This document shows, in pieces, positions 47,813 to 58,282 of a stretch of 64,000 bases of DNA. The translations under genes and the position numbers were made by a program. This stretch comes from Candidatus Skiveiella danica. GTDB taxonomy: Bacteria > Pseudomonadota > Gammaproteobacteria > Burkholderiales > Burkholderiaceae_C. Where the stretch lies: NCBI GenBank assembly GCA_016721925.1, contig JADKHE010000009.1:44407-108406 (forward strand), in the 5' to 3' direction. Below the pieces are notes generated by a model. That model had not been told where the DNA came from and did no database searches. It worked only from the letters and a program-made list of their open reading frames with translations. The stretch's first letter is position 1. Each line of letters starts with the position of its first letter.

Positions 47813-49407
47813 ATGACCGCCCATCTCCCCGACTGGATGAATCGCCCCCGCTGCGACCAGACCCCTGCCTGGCGCGAACTGGGCCGCTGCTACGAGCAGA
47901 CCGGCCGCGCCTTCGACCTGCGTCAGGCCTTTGCGGCCGAGCCGGATCGGTTTGACCGTTTCAGTGTGAACGCGCCCCTGGTGTTCGCCGACCTGTCGCG
48001 CAACCGCATCGATGCCGCGACCACCCAGGCCCTGCTGGCGCTGGCGCAGGAATGCCGGCTGGAACTGCACCGAGATGCGATGTTCGCGGGCGAAGCCATC
48101 AACACCACCGAAGGCCGGGCCGTGCTGCACACCCTGCTGCGCTGCCCCCGGTCGGCGCCGGGTGACGCGGTCACGCCGGCGCTGCAGCCCCTGCTGAGCG
48201 AGGTGCACAATACGCTGGACGCGATGCTGGCCTTCGCCGAGACCCTGCGCGCCGACCCGGCCATCACCGACGTGGTGAACATTGGCATCGGTGGTTCGGA
48301 CCTGGGCCCGCAGATGGCGGTGCTGGCGCTCGATGCCTTTGCCGACAGCGGCAAACGCCTGCATTTCGTGAGCAACGTGGACGGTCATGAACTGGCCGCC
48401 TGCCTGAAAGCGCCTGCAGCCGCGCGACACGGTGTTCCTGATTGCGTCCAAGACCTTCACCACGGTCGAGACCATGACCAACGCCCACTCGGCGCGGCGC
48501 TGGTTTGAGGCCGAAGGCGGCGCTGGGCTCGACATCGGCCGCCATTTCATCGGCCTGACCACCAACCTGGCGGCGGCCGGTGCCTTCGGCATCCGCACCA
48601 CGTTCGGGTTCTGGGACTGGGTGGGCGGGCGCTACTCGGTCTGGTCGGCCATCGGTCTGCCGCTGGCCATCGCCATCGGCGCGGCCGGCTTTCGCGACTT
48701 TCTGGCCGGCGCCCATGCCATGGACCAGCATTTCCGCCGTGCGCCGCTGGCGCAGAACCTGCCCGTGCGCCTGGGCCTGCTGGACGTCTGGTACCGCAAC
48801 TTCCTCGGTTTCACCAGCCGCAGCATCGCGCCGTACCACAGCGCGCTGCGCCGCTTTCCGGCCTATCTGCAGCAACTGGAGATGGAGCAACGGCAAGCGG
48901 GTGGACCTGGCCGGCCAGCCGCTGCCGTACGGCACCTCGCCCGTGCTGTGGGGCGAGCCGGGCACCAACGGCCAGCATGCCTACTTCCAGATGCTGCATC
49001 AAGGCACCGACGTGGTGCCGGTCGAATTCATCGCTGTCGTCAAGGCCCGCCATGACCTCCCGGGGCACCAGCCCATGCTGCTGGCCAATGCGCTGGCGCA
49101 GGCGCAGGCGCTGATGCAGGGGCAAAGCGGATGCCGGTGGCCGAAGGACTTCCCCGGCAACCGCCCTAGCACCTTCCTGCTGCTGGACGACCTGACGCCA
49201 GCCAGCCTGGGCGCGCTGATTGCGCTGCACGAGCACCGCGTGTTCGTCAGCGGTTCGCTCTGGGGCATCAACAGTTTTGACCAGTGGGGCGTGGAGCTGG
49301 GCAAGGTGCTGGCCAAGGACATCGAGCCTCGCCTGGCCAGCGGTGACACGGATGGTCTGGACGGGTCCAGCGCGGGCCTGTTGCGGCGCATCCGGGCGGT
49401 TTTCTAG
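47813..49407 (+). CDS. pgi: Glucose-6-phosphate isomerase, two or three frameshifts
   Basis: Interconverts glucose 6-phosphate and fructose 6-phosphate; about 530 residues when repaired. ATG at 47813, 10 bases after the ATPase gene. Visible: VNIGIGGSDLGPQMAVLAL, then a frame change near 48420 (VFLIASKTFTTVETMTNA), GIRTTFGFWDWVGGRYSVWS, a change near 48893 (VDLAGQPLPYGTSPVLWGEP), GTNGQHAYFQMLHQG and GINSFDQWGVELGKVLA. A compensated error is possible near 49130 (GCRWPKDF is atypical). Catalytic residues lie in conserved segments, so the gene is probably functional. Confidence 0.93.
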
Positions 49408-49411
49408 TCGA

Positions 49412-49460
49412 AACGGTCGTTTCCCAGCGTGAAATGGTCGTTATGCGCTATGAATATGGA
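49412..49460 (-). repeat. Dispersed repeat copy F
   Basis: Antisense copy in the 55-bp gap between pgi and the hydrolase, both 3' ends facing it. On the minus strand: CATATTCATAGCGCATAACG, ACCATTTCACGCTGGGAAAC. Confidence 0.78.
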
Positions 49461-49462
49461 AG

Positions 49463-50455
49463 TCACCGGGAGATGCCCTGCGTTGGAAGACCGGCGCTGA
49501 CGGGTCCATTCGCAGCGGCCGGCGCGGCGGCGCGCTGAAGCAGCTGGGTCCTGAACTGCTGCACCGCCTGCTGGTACTGGGCGCGCCCGGCTTCGTCCAG
49601 ATCGCTGTGCTTGCCGCCTTCGATCATGACCCATTGCTTGGGCGGATTGGCCGCGGCAAACAGCTTTTCGCCGAGGACCATGGGCACCGTCTTGTCCAGG
49701 TTGCCGTGGATCATGAGCAAAGGCTGCTCCACCCGCTTGATCTTGTCGATCGAGGCAAATCGCTCGTCGCTGGTCTTTGACAGCAGCCAGGCCACGCTGC
49801 TGACTTCGAGTGCGATGTCAGGGAAACTGGTGAACGCCGATTCCAGGATCAGCCCCGCATAGTCCGACTGTGGGCGCTGGCGGCTCGCCAGGTCCACGGC
49901 CACGCCGCTGCCCATGGAGTGCCCGAAGATCACCCGTCGGTCCGCTCGCGGCTCCCGGCGCAGGAATTCGGCCCATGCCACGTCCGCGTCCTGCAGGATC
50001 GTCTGCTCCGACGGCGTGATCGGCGTGCTCAGGCCCCAGCCGCGGTACTCCACCGCCAGCACCGAGAAGCCCGCGGTGCGCAGCGCCTCGATCTTGCGCA
50101 CGTTGGCCACCAGGGTGCGGAAGGTGCCGTGCAGGTACAGCACAGTGGGCGCGCTGCGGTCGGCATTTGGCAGCCACCACATTTCGATGCGCTGGGGCGC
50201 CGCCGAAGCGGCGGTCGCTTCACTGATCGGCCCGCCGCCATTGGGCGCGCCAGTTCCGGCGGCCGGAACCTCCAGGAAGAACTGTTCGTCGCCGTTGCGC
50301 AGTCCGGCGAAATGCGCCGGCACGCCGGGCGTGGGCCGGTAGATCAGCTGGCGCTGCTTGGTGTCCAGCCAGGCACAGCCGCTCAGCGACACCAGGCACA
50401 ACGCCAGCATCAGGGAAGCGAACCCGCCCGTGTGCAAGCCTGGGTTTTTGAGCAT
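49463..50455 (-). CDS. Lipoprotein alpha/beta hydrolase
   Basis: Predicted serine hydrolase of the BEM46/YfhR-like group, 330 residues. The N-terminus has a lipobox LVSLSGC after a hydrophobic segment, so it is probably lipid-anchored in the envelope. Catalytic nucleophile GHSMGSG, oxyanion region YLHGTFRTLVANVRK, LLMIHGNLDKTVP (Asp) and GGKHSDL (His). Substrate unknown. Start 50455 chosen because it places the lipoprotein signal at the N-terminus. Confidence 0.85.
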   Translation of the reverse strand: MLKNPGLHTGGFASLMLALCLVSLSGCAWLDTKQRQLIYRPTPGVPAHFAGLRNGDEQFFLEVPAAGTGAPNGGGPISEATAASAAPQRIEMWWLPNADRSAPTVLYLHGTFRTLVANVRKIEALRTAGFSVLAVEYRGWGLSTPITPSEQTILQDADVAWAEFLRREPRADRRVIFGHSMGSGVAVDLASRQRPQSDYAGLILESAFTSFPDIALEVSSVAWLLSKTSDERFASIDKIKRVEQPLLMIHGNLDKTVPMVLGEKLFAAANPPKQWVMIEGGKHSDLDEAGRAQYQQAVQQFRTQLLQRAAAPAAANGPVSAGLPTQGISR

Positions 50456-50504
50456 CGTCAATAATCGACGGTTTCGTTTCTGTGAATTTTCCGTTTCCAT
50501 TTCC

Positions 50505-51008
50505 ATGGCAAGACTCATCCGAACCCTTCTGGCCCTGATTGTGGCCTTCCTGGCCTGCAACGCGCTGGCGCAAGACAAACCCATGGTGCCCGAGTTCGAC
50601 CAAGGCGACAAATTCACCCTGACGGTCAGTCCTTATTCCTATCACTTCAGCACCGACAAGACCTACACCCATGTGTACCTGGTCGGCCTGGAGCGCGAGC
50701 ATCCGGACAACTCGCTGGACGGCATCGCCTTTTTCAACAATTCGTTCGATCAGCCCACCGTGTACGTCTTCCCGTTCGGGCAGGCCTATCACGGCATCTG
50801 GGGGGTTCCCAAACTATCGTTCAAGTGGACGGCCGGTTTGCTGTATGGCTATCTCGGTGAATACAAGAAGCGGGTGCCGCTGAACTACAACGGGTTTTCC
50901 CCCGCGGTGAACATCGCGTTGGCCTACCAGTTCACGCCGACCTGGGCTGGACAGGTGATGCTGGGCGGGTCGTTCCTGATGTTCATGATCAACATGCGCA
51001 TTCCCTAG
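50505..51008 (+). CDS. Small exported beta-rich protein, probably outer membrane
   Basis: 167 residues, function not recognised. Signal peptide MARLIRTLLALIVAFLACNALAQ. The mature part is rich in aromatic and alternating polar residues (FTLTVSPYSYHFS, YLVGLEREHPDNSLDGIAFFNNSF, LSFKWTAGLLYGYLGEYK, VNIALAYQFTPTW) and ends in a hydrophobic strand, suggesting a small beta-barrel; a distant resemblance to PagP-like barrels is possible but not shown. Divergent from the hydrolase with about 50 bases between starts. Confidence 0.72.
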   Translation: MARLIRTLLALIVAFLACNALAQDKPMVPEFDQGDKFTLTVSPYSYHFSTDKTYTHVYLVGLEREHPDNSLDGIAFFNNSFDQPTVYVFPFGQAYHGIWGVPKLSFKWTAGLLYGYLGEYKKRVPLNYNGFSPAVNIALAYQFTPTWAGQVMLGGSFLMFMINMRIP

Positions 51009-51033
51009 CGACCTTTGCTTTTCCTGAACAAAG

Positions 51034-51070
51034 AAAAACCCCGCAAGGCTCACACCTTGCGGGGTTTTTT
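51034..51070. terminator. Bidirectional terminator between convergent genes
   Basis: AAAAACCCCGCAAGG-CTCACA-CCTTGCGGGGTTTTT, a 15-bp stem with A-run on one side and T-run on the other. It serves the exported protein gene (plus) and groEL (minus, stop at 51209). Confidence 0.9.
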
Positions 51071-51208
51071 AATTGGATGGTGGCTACTGCTGGCGGAGGT
51101 AGCGGTTCGCGTTGCGCAACGGCCCGATGGCTAGGCGCAGACCCGAAGACAGTGCTTTCGGCACGGCAAGGGGATTCAACGACGCCAACGGGCCGTTTCG
51201 CAGCGCGA

Positions 51209-52867
<1,659 letters not shown>

Positions 52868-52916
52868 GTTGAAATTCTCCGGATTCAGTTAATAGGGATT
52901 GGGATGCGGTGAGAAA

Positions 52917-53207
52917 TTACTTCTCGACGACTGCGAACAGGTCGTCTTCCTTCATCACGAGCAACTCGTCGCCGTCGACCTTGACGGTCTGGCCGCTGTA
53001 CTTGCCGAACAGGACGCGGTCGCCGACCTTGACGGTCAGGGCGGTCAGTTCGCCCTTGTCGTTGCGCTTGCCCGGGCCCACGGCCAGCACTTCACCCTGG
53101 TCCGGCTTCTCAGCGGCGCTGTCGGGGATCACGATGCCGGAAGCGGTCCTGGTTTCATTTTCGACGCGCTTGACGATGACGCGGTCTGCGAGGGGACGAA
53201 GTTTCAT
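52917..53207 (-). CDS. groES: 10 kDa co-chaperonin
   Basis: Lid of the GroEL chamber, 96 residues: MKLRPLADRVIVKRVENETR, mobile loop TASGIVIPDSAAEKPDQGEV, GDRVLFGKYSGQTVKVDG, LLVMKEDDLFAVVEK. ATG at 53207 has GGAG upstream. First gene of the groESL operon, controlled by the CIRCE site. Confidence 0.99.
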   Translation of the reverse strand: MKLRPLADRVIVKRVENETRTASGIVIPDSAAEKPDQGEVLAVGPGKRNDKGELTALTVKVGDRVLFGKYSGQTVKVDGDELLVMKEDDLFAVVEK

Positions 53208-53300
53208 GGGATCTCCTTGAATGTGAAACAAGAGGTTGTCATCAAAAAGCGCCGACTCCAGCGATGAAGTTAGCGCTTGTTAACTTGTGGGGAGCGAATG

Positions 53301-53327
53301 CTAGCACTCAACCCCAACGAGTGCTAA
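53301..53327. promoter_or_regulatory. CIRCE operator (HrcA site)
   Basis: CTAGCACTC-N9-GAGTGCTAA, matching the 9-9-9 CIRCE consensus with one mismatch in the left arm. Located about 95-120 bases before groES, indicating repression by HrcA. Confidence 0.96.
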
Positions 53328-53354
53328 TGATACGGCCTTTTGACCCGATTTCAA
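53327..53354 (-). promoter_or_regulatory. groESL promoter
   Basis: On the minus strand TTGAAA (53354-53349), 16-base spacer, TATCAT (53332-53327). The -10 box directly abuts the CIRCE operator, so HrcA binding would block transcription initiation. Confidence 0.75.
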
Positions 53355-53522
53355 GGGCGGTGCCGCGAAAACCGTGCTGAAACCGGGCAATCAGCCAGCC
53401 GGGAGGGCAGACAAGCCGCCGGGCGCCGGGTTGCCGCCGCGCCCGACGGGCGCTACATTGCGGGCGTTGCAACCGGCCTGCAACCGCCATCCCCGCCACC
53501 CGGCCGGACCAAGGAGATCCAC

Positions 53523-53936
53523 ATGACCGTCACGCCCACCGCCTTTGCCCTGACCGGTTTCATCGCCTGGACGCTGGCCCTGCTGGTGCTCATGGAAGGC
53601 ATCCGCAGTGCGCTGGTGGCCCGCAAGGTGGTGCCGGCCAACGGTTTCAATCCTGAGAACAGCAACCTGTCTCCCTTCATGCAGCGGCTGGCCCGGGCGC
53701 ATGCCAATTGCCTGGAGGGTCTGCCCCTGTTCGGCGGCCTGATGCTGGTGGCGCTGGTCACCGGCCGCAGCGCAGTGACCGATCCGCTGGCGATGGTGCT
53801 GCTCGGCGCGCGCATCGTCCAGTCCTGCATCCACCTCGCCTCGCTCAGCCCCACGGCCGTGACCCTGCGTTTCAGTGCCTTTGCGGTGCAGATGGGTATC
53901 GGCGTCTGGTGGGCCTGGCGTCTGCTCACGGCCTGA
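53523..53936 (+). CDS. MAPEG family membrane protein
   Basis: 137-residue inner-membrane protein of the MAPEG (membrane-associated eicosanoid/glutathione metabolism) family with four helices. The conserved segment NSNLSPFMQRLARAHANCLEGLPLF contains the family RA-x-N-E-like signature; function in bacteria is largely unknown. ATG 53523 follows AAGGAG. Divergent from groES. Confidence 0.88.
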   Translation: MTVTPTAFALTGFIAWTLALLVLMEGIRSALVARKVVPANGFNPENSNLSPFMQRLARAHANCLEGLPLFGGLMLVALVTGRSAVTDPLAMVLLGARIVQSCIHLASLSPTAVTLRFSAFAVQMGIGVWWAWRLLTA

Positions 53937-53998
53937 GTGCGATTGCCGGGGGCGTTCAGGCCCGGTGTGGCGCGGCCGCGCCATGCCACACTCGGGCC

Positions 53999-56164
53999 AT
54001 GTCCCTGTCCCCGCTCGCCGCCTACGCCTTGCAGGCATTCGATGCCGTCGTCGCGGCCGATGTCGGCTTTCGCGACCGCCCCGGCCAGCGCCAGATGGCC
54101 GAACAGGTGGCCCGCACCTTTGCCGAGGCCGCGCTGGGCAAGGCGGACGACGACGCGGCCGAGCCGGTGCGCTCGATCGCCGTCATCCAGGCCGGCACCG
54201 GCGTGGGCAAGTCGCTGGCCTACTGCGCGCCGGCCATCGCGCTGGCGCTGGCGCGCCACACGCGGGTGCTGATCTCCACCGCCACCGTGGCGCTACAGGA
54301 GCAGCTGGTCCACAAGGACCTGCCTGCCCTGGCGGCGCAGATGCCGCAGCCGTTCCGCTTTGCGCTGGCCAAGGGACGCGGTCGCTACGTCTGCAAGCTC
54401 AAGCTCAACCGCGTGGCGGGCGGCCCGGCCGACGGTGACGACGACCTCTTCGAGGACGAGGAGCCCGGCGAAGGCTTCGCGCGGCGCAACACCACCGAGG
54501 CGCGGGTGCACCTGTATGCCGACATGGCGCACGCGCTGGCCCACGCCAGCTGGGACGGCGACCGCGACACCCTGGCCGATCCGCCCGAGCCCGAGCTCTG
54601 GAACCCGGTGGCGGCCGATGCGCGTTCGTGCACCGGCCGGCATTGCCCGCTGTTCAGCAACTGCACCTATTACGACAAGCGCAAGGAGCTGGTGGGCGCG
54701 CAGGTGATCGTGGCCAACCACGACCTGCTGCTGTCCTCGCTGGGCTCGCGCCTGCTGCCCGAGCTGGACCACTGCCTGCTGGTGCTGGACGAAGGCCACC
54801 ACCTGCCGGCCACCGCGCTGGACCAGTTTGCCTGCTCGATGGACCTCTCGCGCACCAACTGGCTCGACCGGTTGGCCGCGCGCGTGGTGCGCATCGGCGG
54901 GCTGGTGAACGTGTCCGAGGTGGCCGACGTCTACCGGCTGTCCAGCCAGCTCAAGCAGACCCTGTCGGACCTCTCCAGGCTCGTGATGGACCTGTATGGC
55001 GCCCAGCTCAAGGAGGTCAAGGGCGCCTGGGGGCCGGCGCGCGCGCGGCTGCCGCAGGGCGTGCTGCCCGCCGCGCTGGAGGAGCCGCTGCGTCTGCTCA
55101 GCGTGACCGCCGAGAGCTACCTGGCCTGCGTGGCCACCGTGGGCAAGGCCCTGCGCGCGGAAATCCGCGACAAGCCCGACGAGGCGCGCCGCCTGTCCAC
55201 CCTGTACGCCCAGATCGGCATGCTCGCGCCCCGGCTGGAGGATGTCTACAACACCGCGCACCTGCTGCTGCAAGCGCCCGGCCCCGACGAAGCGCCCGCG
55301 GCCAAGTGGTTCACCTGCGACGTGGTGGGCGAGTTCATCGTCGTCAAGGCGCACGCCAGCCCGATCCTGCCCGGCGCCACGCTGCGCACGCACCTGTGGT
55401 CGGCGGTGCGCGGCGCGGTCATCACCTCGGCCACACTGACCAGCTGCGGCCAGTTCGACTTTTTCCTGCGCGAGTCCGGCCTGCAGGGCGACCCGGCCGC
55501 CGTCACGCTGGAGGTCGACAGCCCGTTCGACTTTGCCGCCCAGGGCCGCTTCATCACCTCGGAGACGGCCGCCGACCCCAAGGATGCCGCCGCCTTCAAC
55601 GCCGACGTGGCGCGCGCGCTGATCCGCGACCTGCGCGAGGTGCGCCACGGCGCGCTGGCGCTGTTCACCTCGCGCGAGCAGTTGCGCGTGACGGTCGAGG
55701 CGTTGCCGGGTGACCTGCGCGACGTGGTGCTGGTGCAGACCGAGCTGCCGCGCGCGGTGCTGCTCAAGCGCCACCGCGAGCGCGTGGAGGCCGGCGGCGT
55801 GTCGGTCATCTTCGGCATGCAGTCCTTCGGCGAGGGGCTGGACTTGCCGGGGCAGCTCTGCGAGAGCGTGTTCATCGCCAAGCTGCCCTTCGCTCCGCCG
55901 GACGACCCGGTGGGCGAGGCGCGCGCCGAATGGCTGCGCGCCGTGGGCCGCGACCCGTTCACCGAACTGGTGGTTCCGGCCACCGCCATGCGCCTGGCCC
56001 AGTGGGCCGGCCGCGCCATCCGCACCGAGACCGACCAGGCCTTCGTCTACTGCTACGACCGCCGCCTCACGCGCACCGGCTACGGAAAACGCCTGATGCA
56101 AGGCCTGCCGCCGTTCACCGTGGTGCGCCACGACGCCCAAGGGCGCGAGGTGGTGGCCGGCTGA
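53999..56164 (+). CDS. dinG: ATP-dependent DNA helicase DinG
   Basis: XPD-like superfamily 2 helicase with an iron-sulfur cluster, 721 residues, involved in resolving R-loops and repair intermediates. Walker A QAGTGVGKS at about 64-72; Fe-S cysteines in GRYVCKLKL and CTGRHCPLFSNC; VIVANHDLLLS; DEGHH box LLVLDEGHHLPA; C-terminal GMQSFGEGLDLPG and GRAIRTETDQ. Two acidic inserts (GDDDLFEDEEPGE) sit in the Fe-S domain. Intact despite lying near frameshift-rich areas. Confidence 0.95.
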   Translation: MSLSPLAAYALQAFDAVVAADVGFRDRPGQRQMAEQVARTFAEAALGKADDDAAEPVRSIAVIQAGTGVGKSLAYCAPAIALALARHTRVLISTATVALQEQLVHKDLPALAAQMPQPFRFALAKGRGRYVCKLKLNRVAGGPADGDDDLFEDEEPGEGFARRNTTEARVHLYADMAHALAHASWDGDRDTLADPPEPELWNPVAADARSCTGRHCPLFSNCTYYDKRKELVGAQVIVANHDLLLSSLGSRLLPELDHCLLVLDEGHHLPATALDQFACSMDLSRTNWLDRLAARVVRIGGLVNVSEVADVYRLSSQLKQTLSDLSRLVMDLYGAQLKEVKGAWGPARARLPQGVLPAALEEPLRLLSVTAESYLACVATVGKALRAEIRDKPDEARRLSTLYAQIGMLAPRLEDVYNTAHLLLQAPGPDEAPAAKWFTCDVVGEFIVVKAHASPILPGATLRTHLWSAVRGAVITSATLTSCGQFDFFLRESGLQGDPAAVTLEVDSPFDFAAQGRFITSETAADPKDAAAFNADVARALIRDLREVRHGALALFTSREQLRVTVEALPGDLRDVVLVQTELPRAVLLKRHRERVEAGGVSVIFGMQSFGEGLDLPGQLCESVFIAKLPFAPPDDPVGEARAEWLRAVGRDPFTELVVPATAMRLAQWAGRAIRTETDQAFVYCYDRRLTRTGYGKRLMQGLPPFTVVRHDAQGREVVAG

Positions 56165-56184
56165 CGGCGGTCCATGCGGGCGGG

Positions 56185-56301
56185 ATCAGGCCGGCGGGGC
56201 ACTCGGCTCCGCGAATGTCCCCCGGCCGTTGGCCTCCTCCTTGATTTCGCTGCGCCGAGCACCCCGCCAACCTGATTCCGGGTTGTCCGCCTTGCGGCCC
56301 G
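56185..56301. repeat. 117-bp direct repeat, copy 1
   Basis: Matches 57137-57253 over 117 bases with no gap and about six differences. Begins ATCAGGCCGGCGGGGCAC; its centre is GCGAATGTCCCCCGGCCGTT. Its outer parts form an imperfect inverted repeat (weaker here than in copy 2). Occupies most of the 186-bp gap between dinG and the methyltransferase-like gene. Confidence 0.9.
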
Positions 56302-56350
56302 TGGCGGGGCTGTTTATCCTGCTCATCCTGCCCGCACCAAGGAACCCCCG

Positions 56351-57106
56351 ATGAAAGGCGCCAACCCGGTTTCCGCCGCCGCTGCTTCAGCCAGCCCTGG
56401 GCCTGCCTGGGCGCTGGCCCTGCGCCGGTTCAACAACTGGCTGTCGCAGGATTTTCTGGGCGGGCCGCGGCCGTGGAAGTTCGCCTGGGTCATCAACTTC
56501 CAGAAGGGCGGCACCTTCTTCTTTCTCGGCTTCCTGATCTGGTGGTACGGCAACACCTCCACCGCGGCCTGGATCTACCTGGCGCTGCACGGCACCTACG
56601 GGCTGGTCTGGCTGGTCAAGGACCTGGCCTTCCCCGACCCGAACTGGCAGGTGAAGATCACCATCGGCGGCGGCATCAACGCCTTCCTGGGCGTGCTGGG
56701 CTGGTACTGGGTGTTCGGCTGGCTGCTGATCTCGGGCACGGTGCGGCCGGTGTATCCGCTGCCCGATCACGCCTGGTTCGCGCTGTGCATCAGCCTGTGC
56801 ATGCTGGGCTCGGTGATCATGATCGCGGCCGACGCGCAGAAGTACTACACCCTGCGCGTGAAGCGCGGGCTCATCACCGACGGCATGCACCGCTACATCC
56901 GCCACCCCAACTACCTGGGCGAGATGATGATCTACGGCAGCTTCGCCCTGATGGTCTGGCACTGGCTGCCGGTGGTGGTGCTGGCCTGGGTCTGGCTGGG
57001 GCTGTTCTCGGTCAACATGGTCCTGAAGGAAGCCAGCATGTCGCGCTACCCCGAGTGGGCGGCGTACAAGAAGCGCACCTGGTGGCTGGTGCCCGGGTTG
57101 CTCTGA
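56351..57106 (+). CDS. Isoprenylcysteine carboxyl methyltransferase-like membrane protein
   Basis: 251-residue protein of the ICMT/DUF1295-related phospholipid methyltransferase group with about five membrane helices. The SAM-binding C-terminal part shows ITDGMHRYIRHPNYLGEMM and a final EASMSRYPEWAAYKKRTWWLVP, both typical. Substrate in bacteria is not established. Flanked on both sides by the 117-bp repeats. Confidence 0.85.
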   Translation: MKGANPVSAAAASASPGPAWALALRRFNNWLSQDFLGGPRPWKFAWVINFQKGGTFFFLGFLIWWYGNTSTAAWIYLALHGTYGLVWLVKDLAFPDPNWQVKITIGGGINAFLGVLGWYWVFGWLLISGTVRPVYPLPDHAWFALCISLCMLGSVIMIAADAQKYYTLRVKRGLITDGMHRYIRHPNYLGEMMIYGSFALMVWHWLPVVVLAWVWLGLFSVNMVLKEASMSRYPEWAAYKKRTWWLVPGLL

Positions 57107-57136
57107 GCGGGGTGCGCTGACCCCCGGCGGGCCGGA

Positions 57137-57253
57137 ATCAGGCCGGCGGGGCACCCGGCTCCGCGAATGTCCCCCGGCCGTTGGCCTCCTCCTTGATTTC
57201 GCTGCGCCGAGCGCCCCGCCGGCCTGATTCCGGGTTCTCCGCCTTGCAGCCCG
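57137..57253. repeat. 117-bp direct repeat, copy 2, hairpin-forming
   Basis: Second copy. With three more upstream bases its arms GGAATCAGGCCGGCGGGGC (57134-57152) and GCCCCGCCGGCCTGATTCC (57213-57231) are a perfect 19-bp inverted repeat around a 60-base centre, resembling REP- or MITE-type elements. Located between the methyltransferase-like gene and the LexA-controlled imuA promoter. Confidence 0.9.
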
Positions 57254-57308
57254 CCCCGGCGCATGGCCGGGTCAGGCCCCGGATTGGCAAGCCCGCGAAA
57301 GCCCTCTA

Positions 57309-57328
57309 TACTGTTTATCCGTACAGTA
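57309..57328. promoter_or_regulatory. LexA (SOS) box
   Basis: TACTGTTTATCCGTACAGTA, perfect CTGT-N8-ACAG with matching flanking TA, 52 bases before imuA. It makes the imuA-imuB-dnaE2 operon DNA-damage inducible. Confidence 0.93.
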
Positions 57329-57379
57329 TTCAGGACCGCTTTCACCCCTCGTTGCCGAGGCCTGTTGCCGGCTTGCGCC

Positions 57380-58282
57380 ATGCCATCCCCCGCCTTGTCT
57401 CCTGCTTCTTCCCTGGCCTTGGCCCGTGCCCGGCCTGCTTCCGCGGCGCCTGAGGCCCTGGGGGGCGGCGCGGTCTGGCGCGCCGACGAACTCGCGCGCA
57501 ACGTGGGCGCCACGCGGCCCACGGGCCATGCGGCGCTGGATGCCGTGCTGCCCGGCGGTGGCTGGCCGGTGGGGGCGCTGGTGGAGGTGCTGCAGCCGCA
57601 GGCCGGGCAGGGCGAATGGCGGCTGCTGCTGCCGGCGCTGGGGGCGTCTTCGGCGGGCGCGCTGGTGCTGGTCAACCCGCCGCACCGGCCCTTCGTGCCG
57701 GCTCTGGCGGCGCAGGGGCTGGACGCCTCGCGCCTGCTGATGCTGCAAGGCCCCACGCTGGCGCGTGACGCAGCCGCCCGTGTCTGGGCCTGCGAGCAGG
57801 CGCTGCGCTGCGCGGGCGTGAGCGCCGTGCTGGCCTGGCTGCCGCAGGTGCGGCCCGAGCAGCTGCGCCGGCTGCAGATGGCGGCGCAGAACTTTCAGCA
57901 GGCGCTGTTCGTGATGCGCCCGCTGGCCGCGCAGCAGGAGGCCTCGCCCGCCGTGCTGCGGCTGTTGCTGGAATCGGGTGAGGGCGTGGACGCGGACGCC
58001 CTGACGGTGCGCCTGCTCAAGCGGCGCGGCCCGCCGCTGACCACACCGCTGGTGCTGCCGGCGCGGCCCGAGCGGCTGCAGGCCTTGCTCGCCGCCAGCC
58101 GCCAGCAGTCCGCGCGCCGCCGCCAGGGCCAGGGCGTGGCCCTGCCTGTCGTCGCCCCGCCTGCCCCGCCGCCGGCCAGCGCGGTGCTGGCGGCGCTGGT
58201 GCGCACCCGCGTCCCTGCTGGCGCAGCCCCATCCGGAGGTCCCGGTGCACTGGATCGCCTTGTTGCCCCTGCCGCACGCTGA
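57380..58282 (+). CDS. imuA: SOS mutasome protein ImuA
   Basis: RecA-related accessory protein of the ImuA-ImuB-DnaE2 translesion system, 300 residues. ELARNVGATRPTGHAALDAVLPGGGWP is the family N-terminal region, then ALVEVLQPQAGQGEWRLLLP, QGLDASRLLMLQ and LQMAAQNFQQALFVMRP. ATG 57380 chosen because it lies after the LexA box. The 3' end overlaps imuB by 38 bases. A basic/proline-rich tail of about 70 residues is less conserved. Confidence 0.9.
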   Translation: MPSPALSPASSLALARARPASAAPEALGGGAVWRADELARNVGATRPTGHAALDAVLPGGGWPVGALVEVLQPQAGQGEWRLLLPALGASSAGALVLVNPPHRPFVPALAAQGLDASRLLMLQGPTLARDAAARVWACEQALRCAGVSAVLAWLPQVRPEQLRRLQMAAQNFQQALFVMRPLAAQQEASPAVLRLLLESGEGVDADALTVRLLKRRGPPLTTPLVLPARPERLQALLAASRQQSARRRQGQGVALPVVAPPAPPPASAVLAALVRTRVPAGAAPSGGPGALDRLVAPAAR

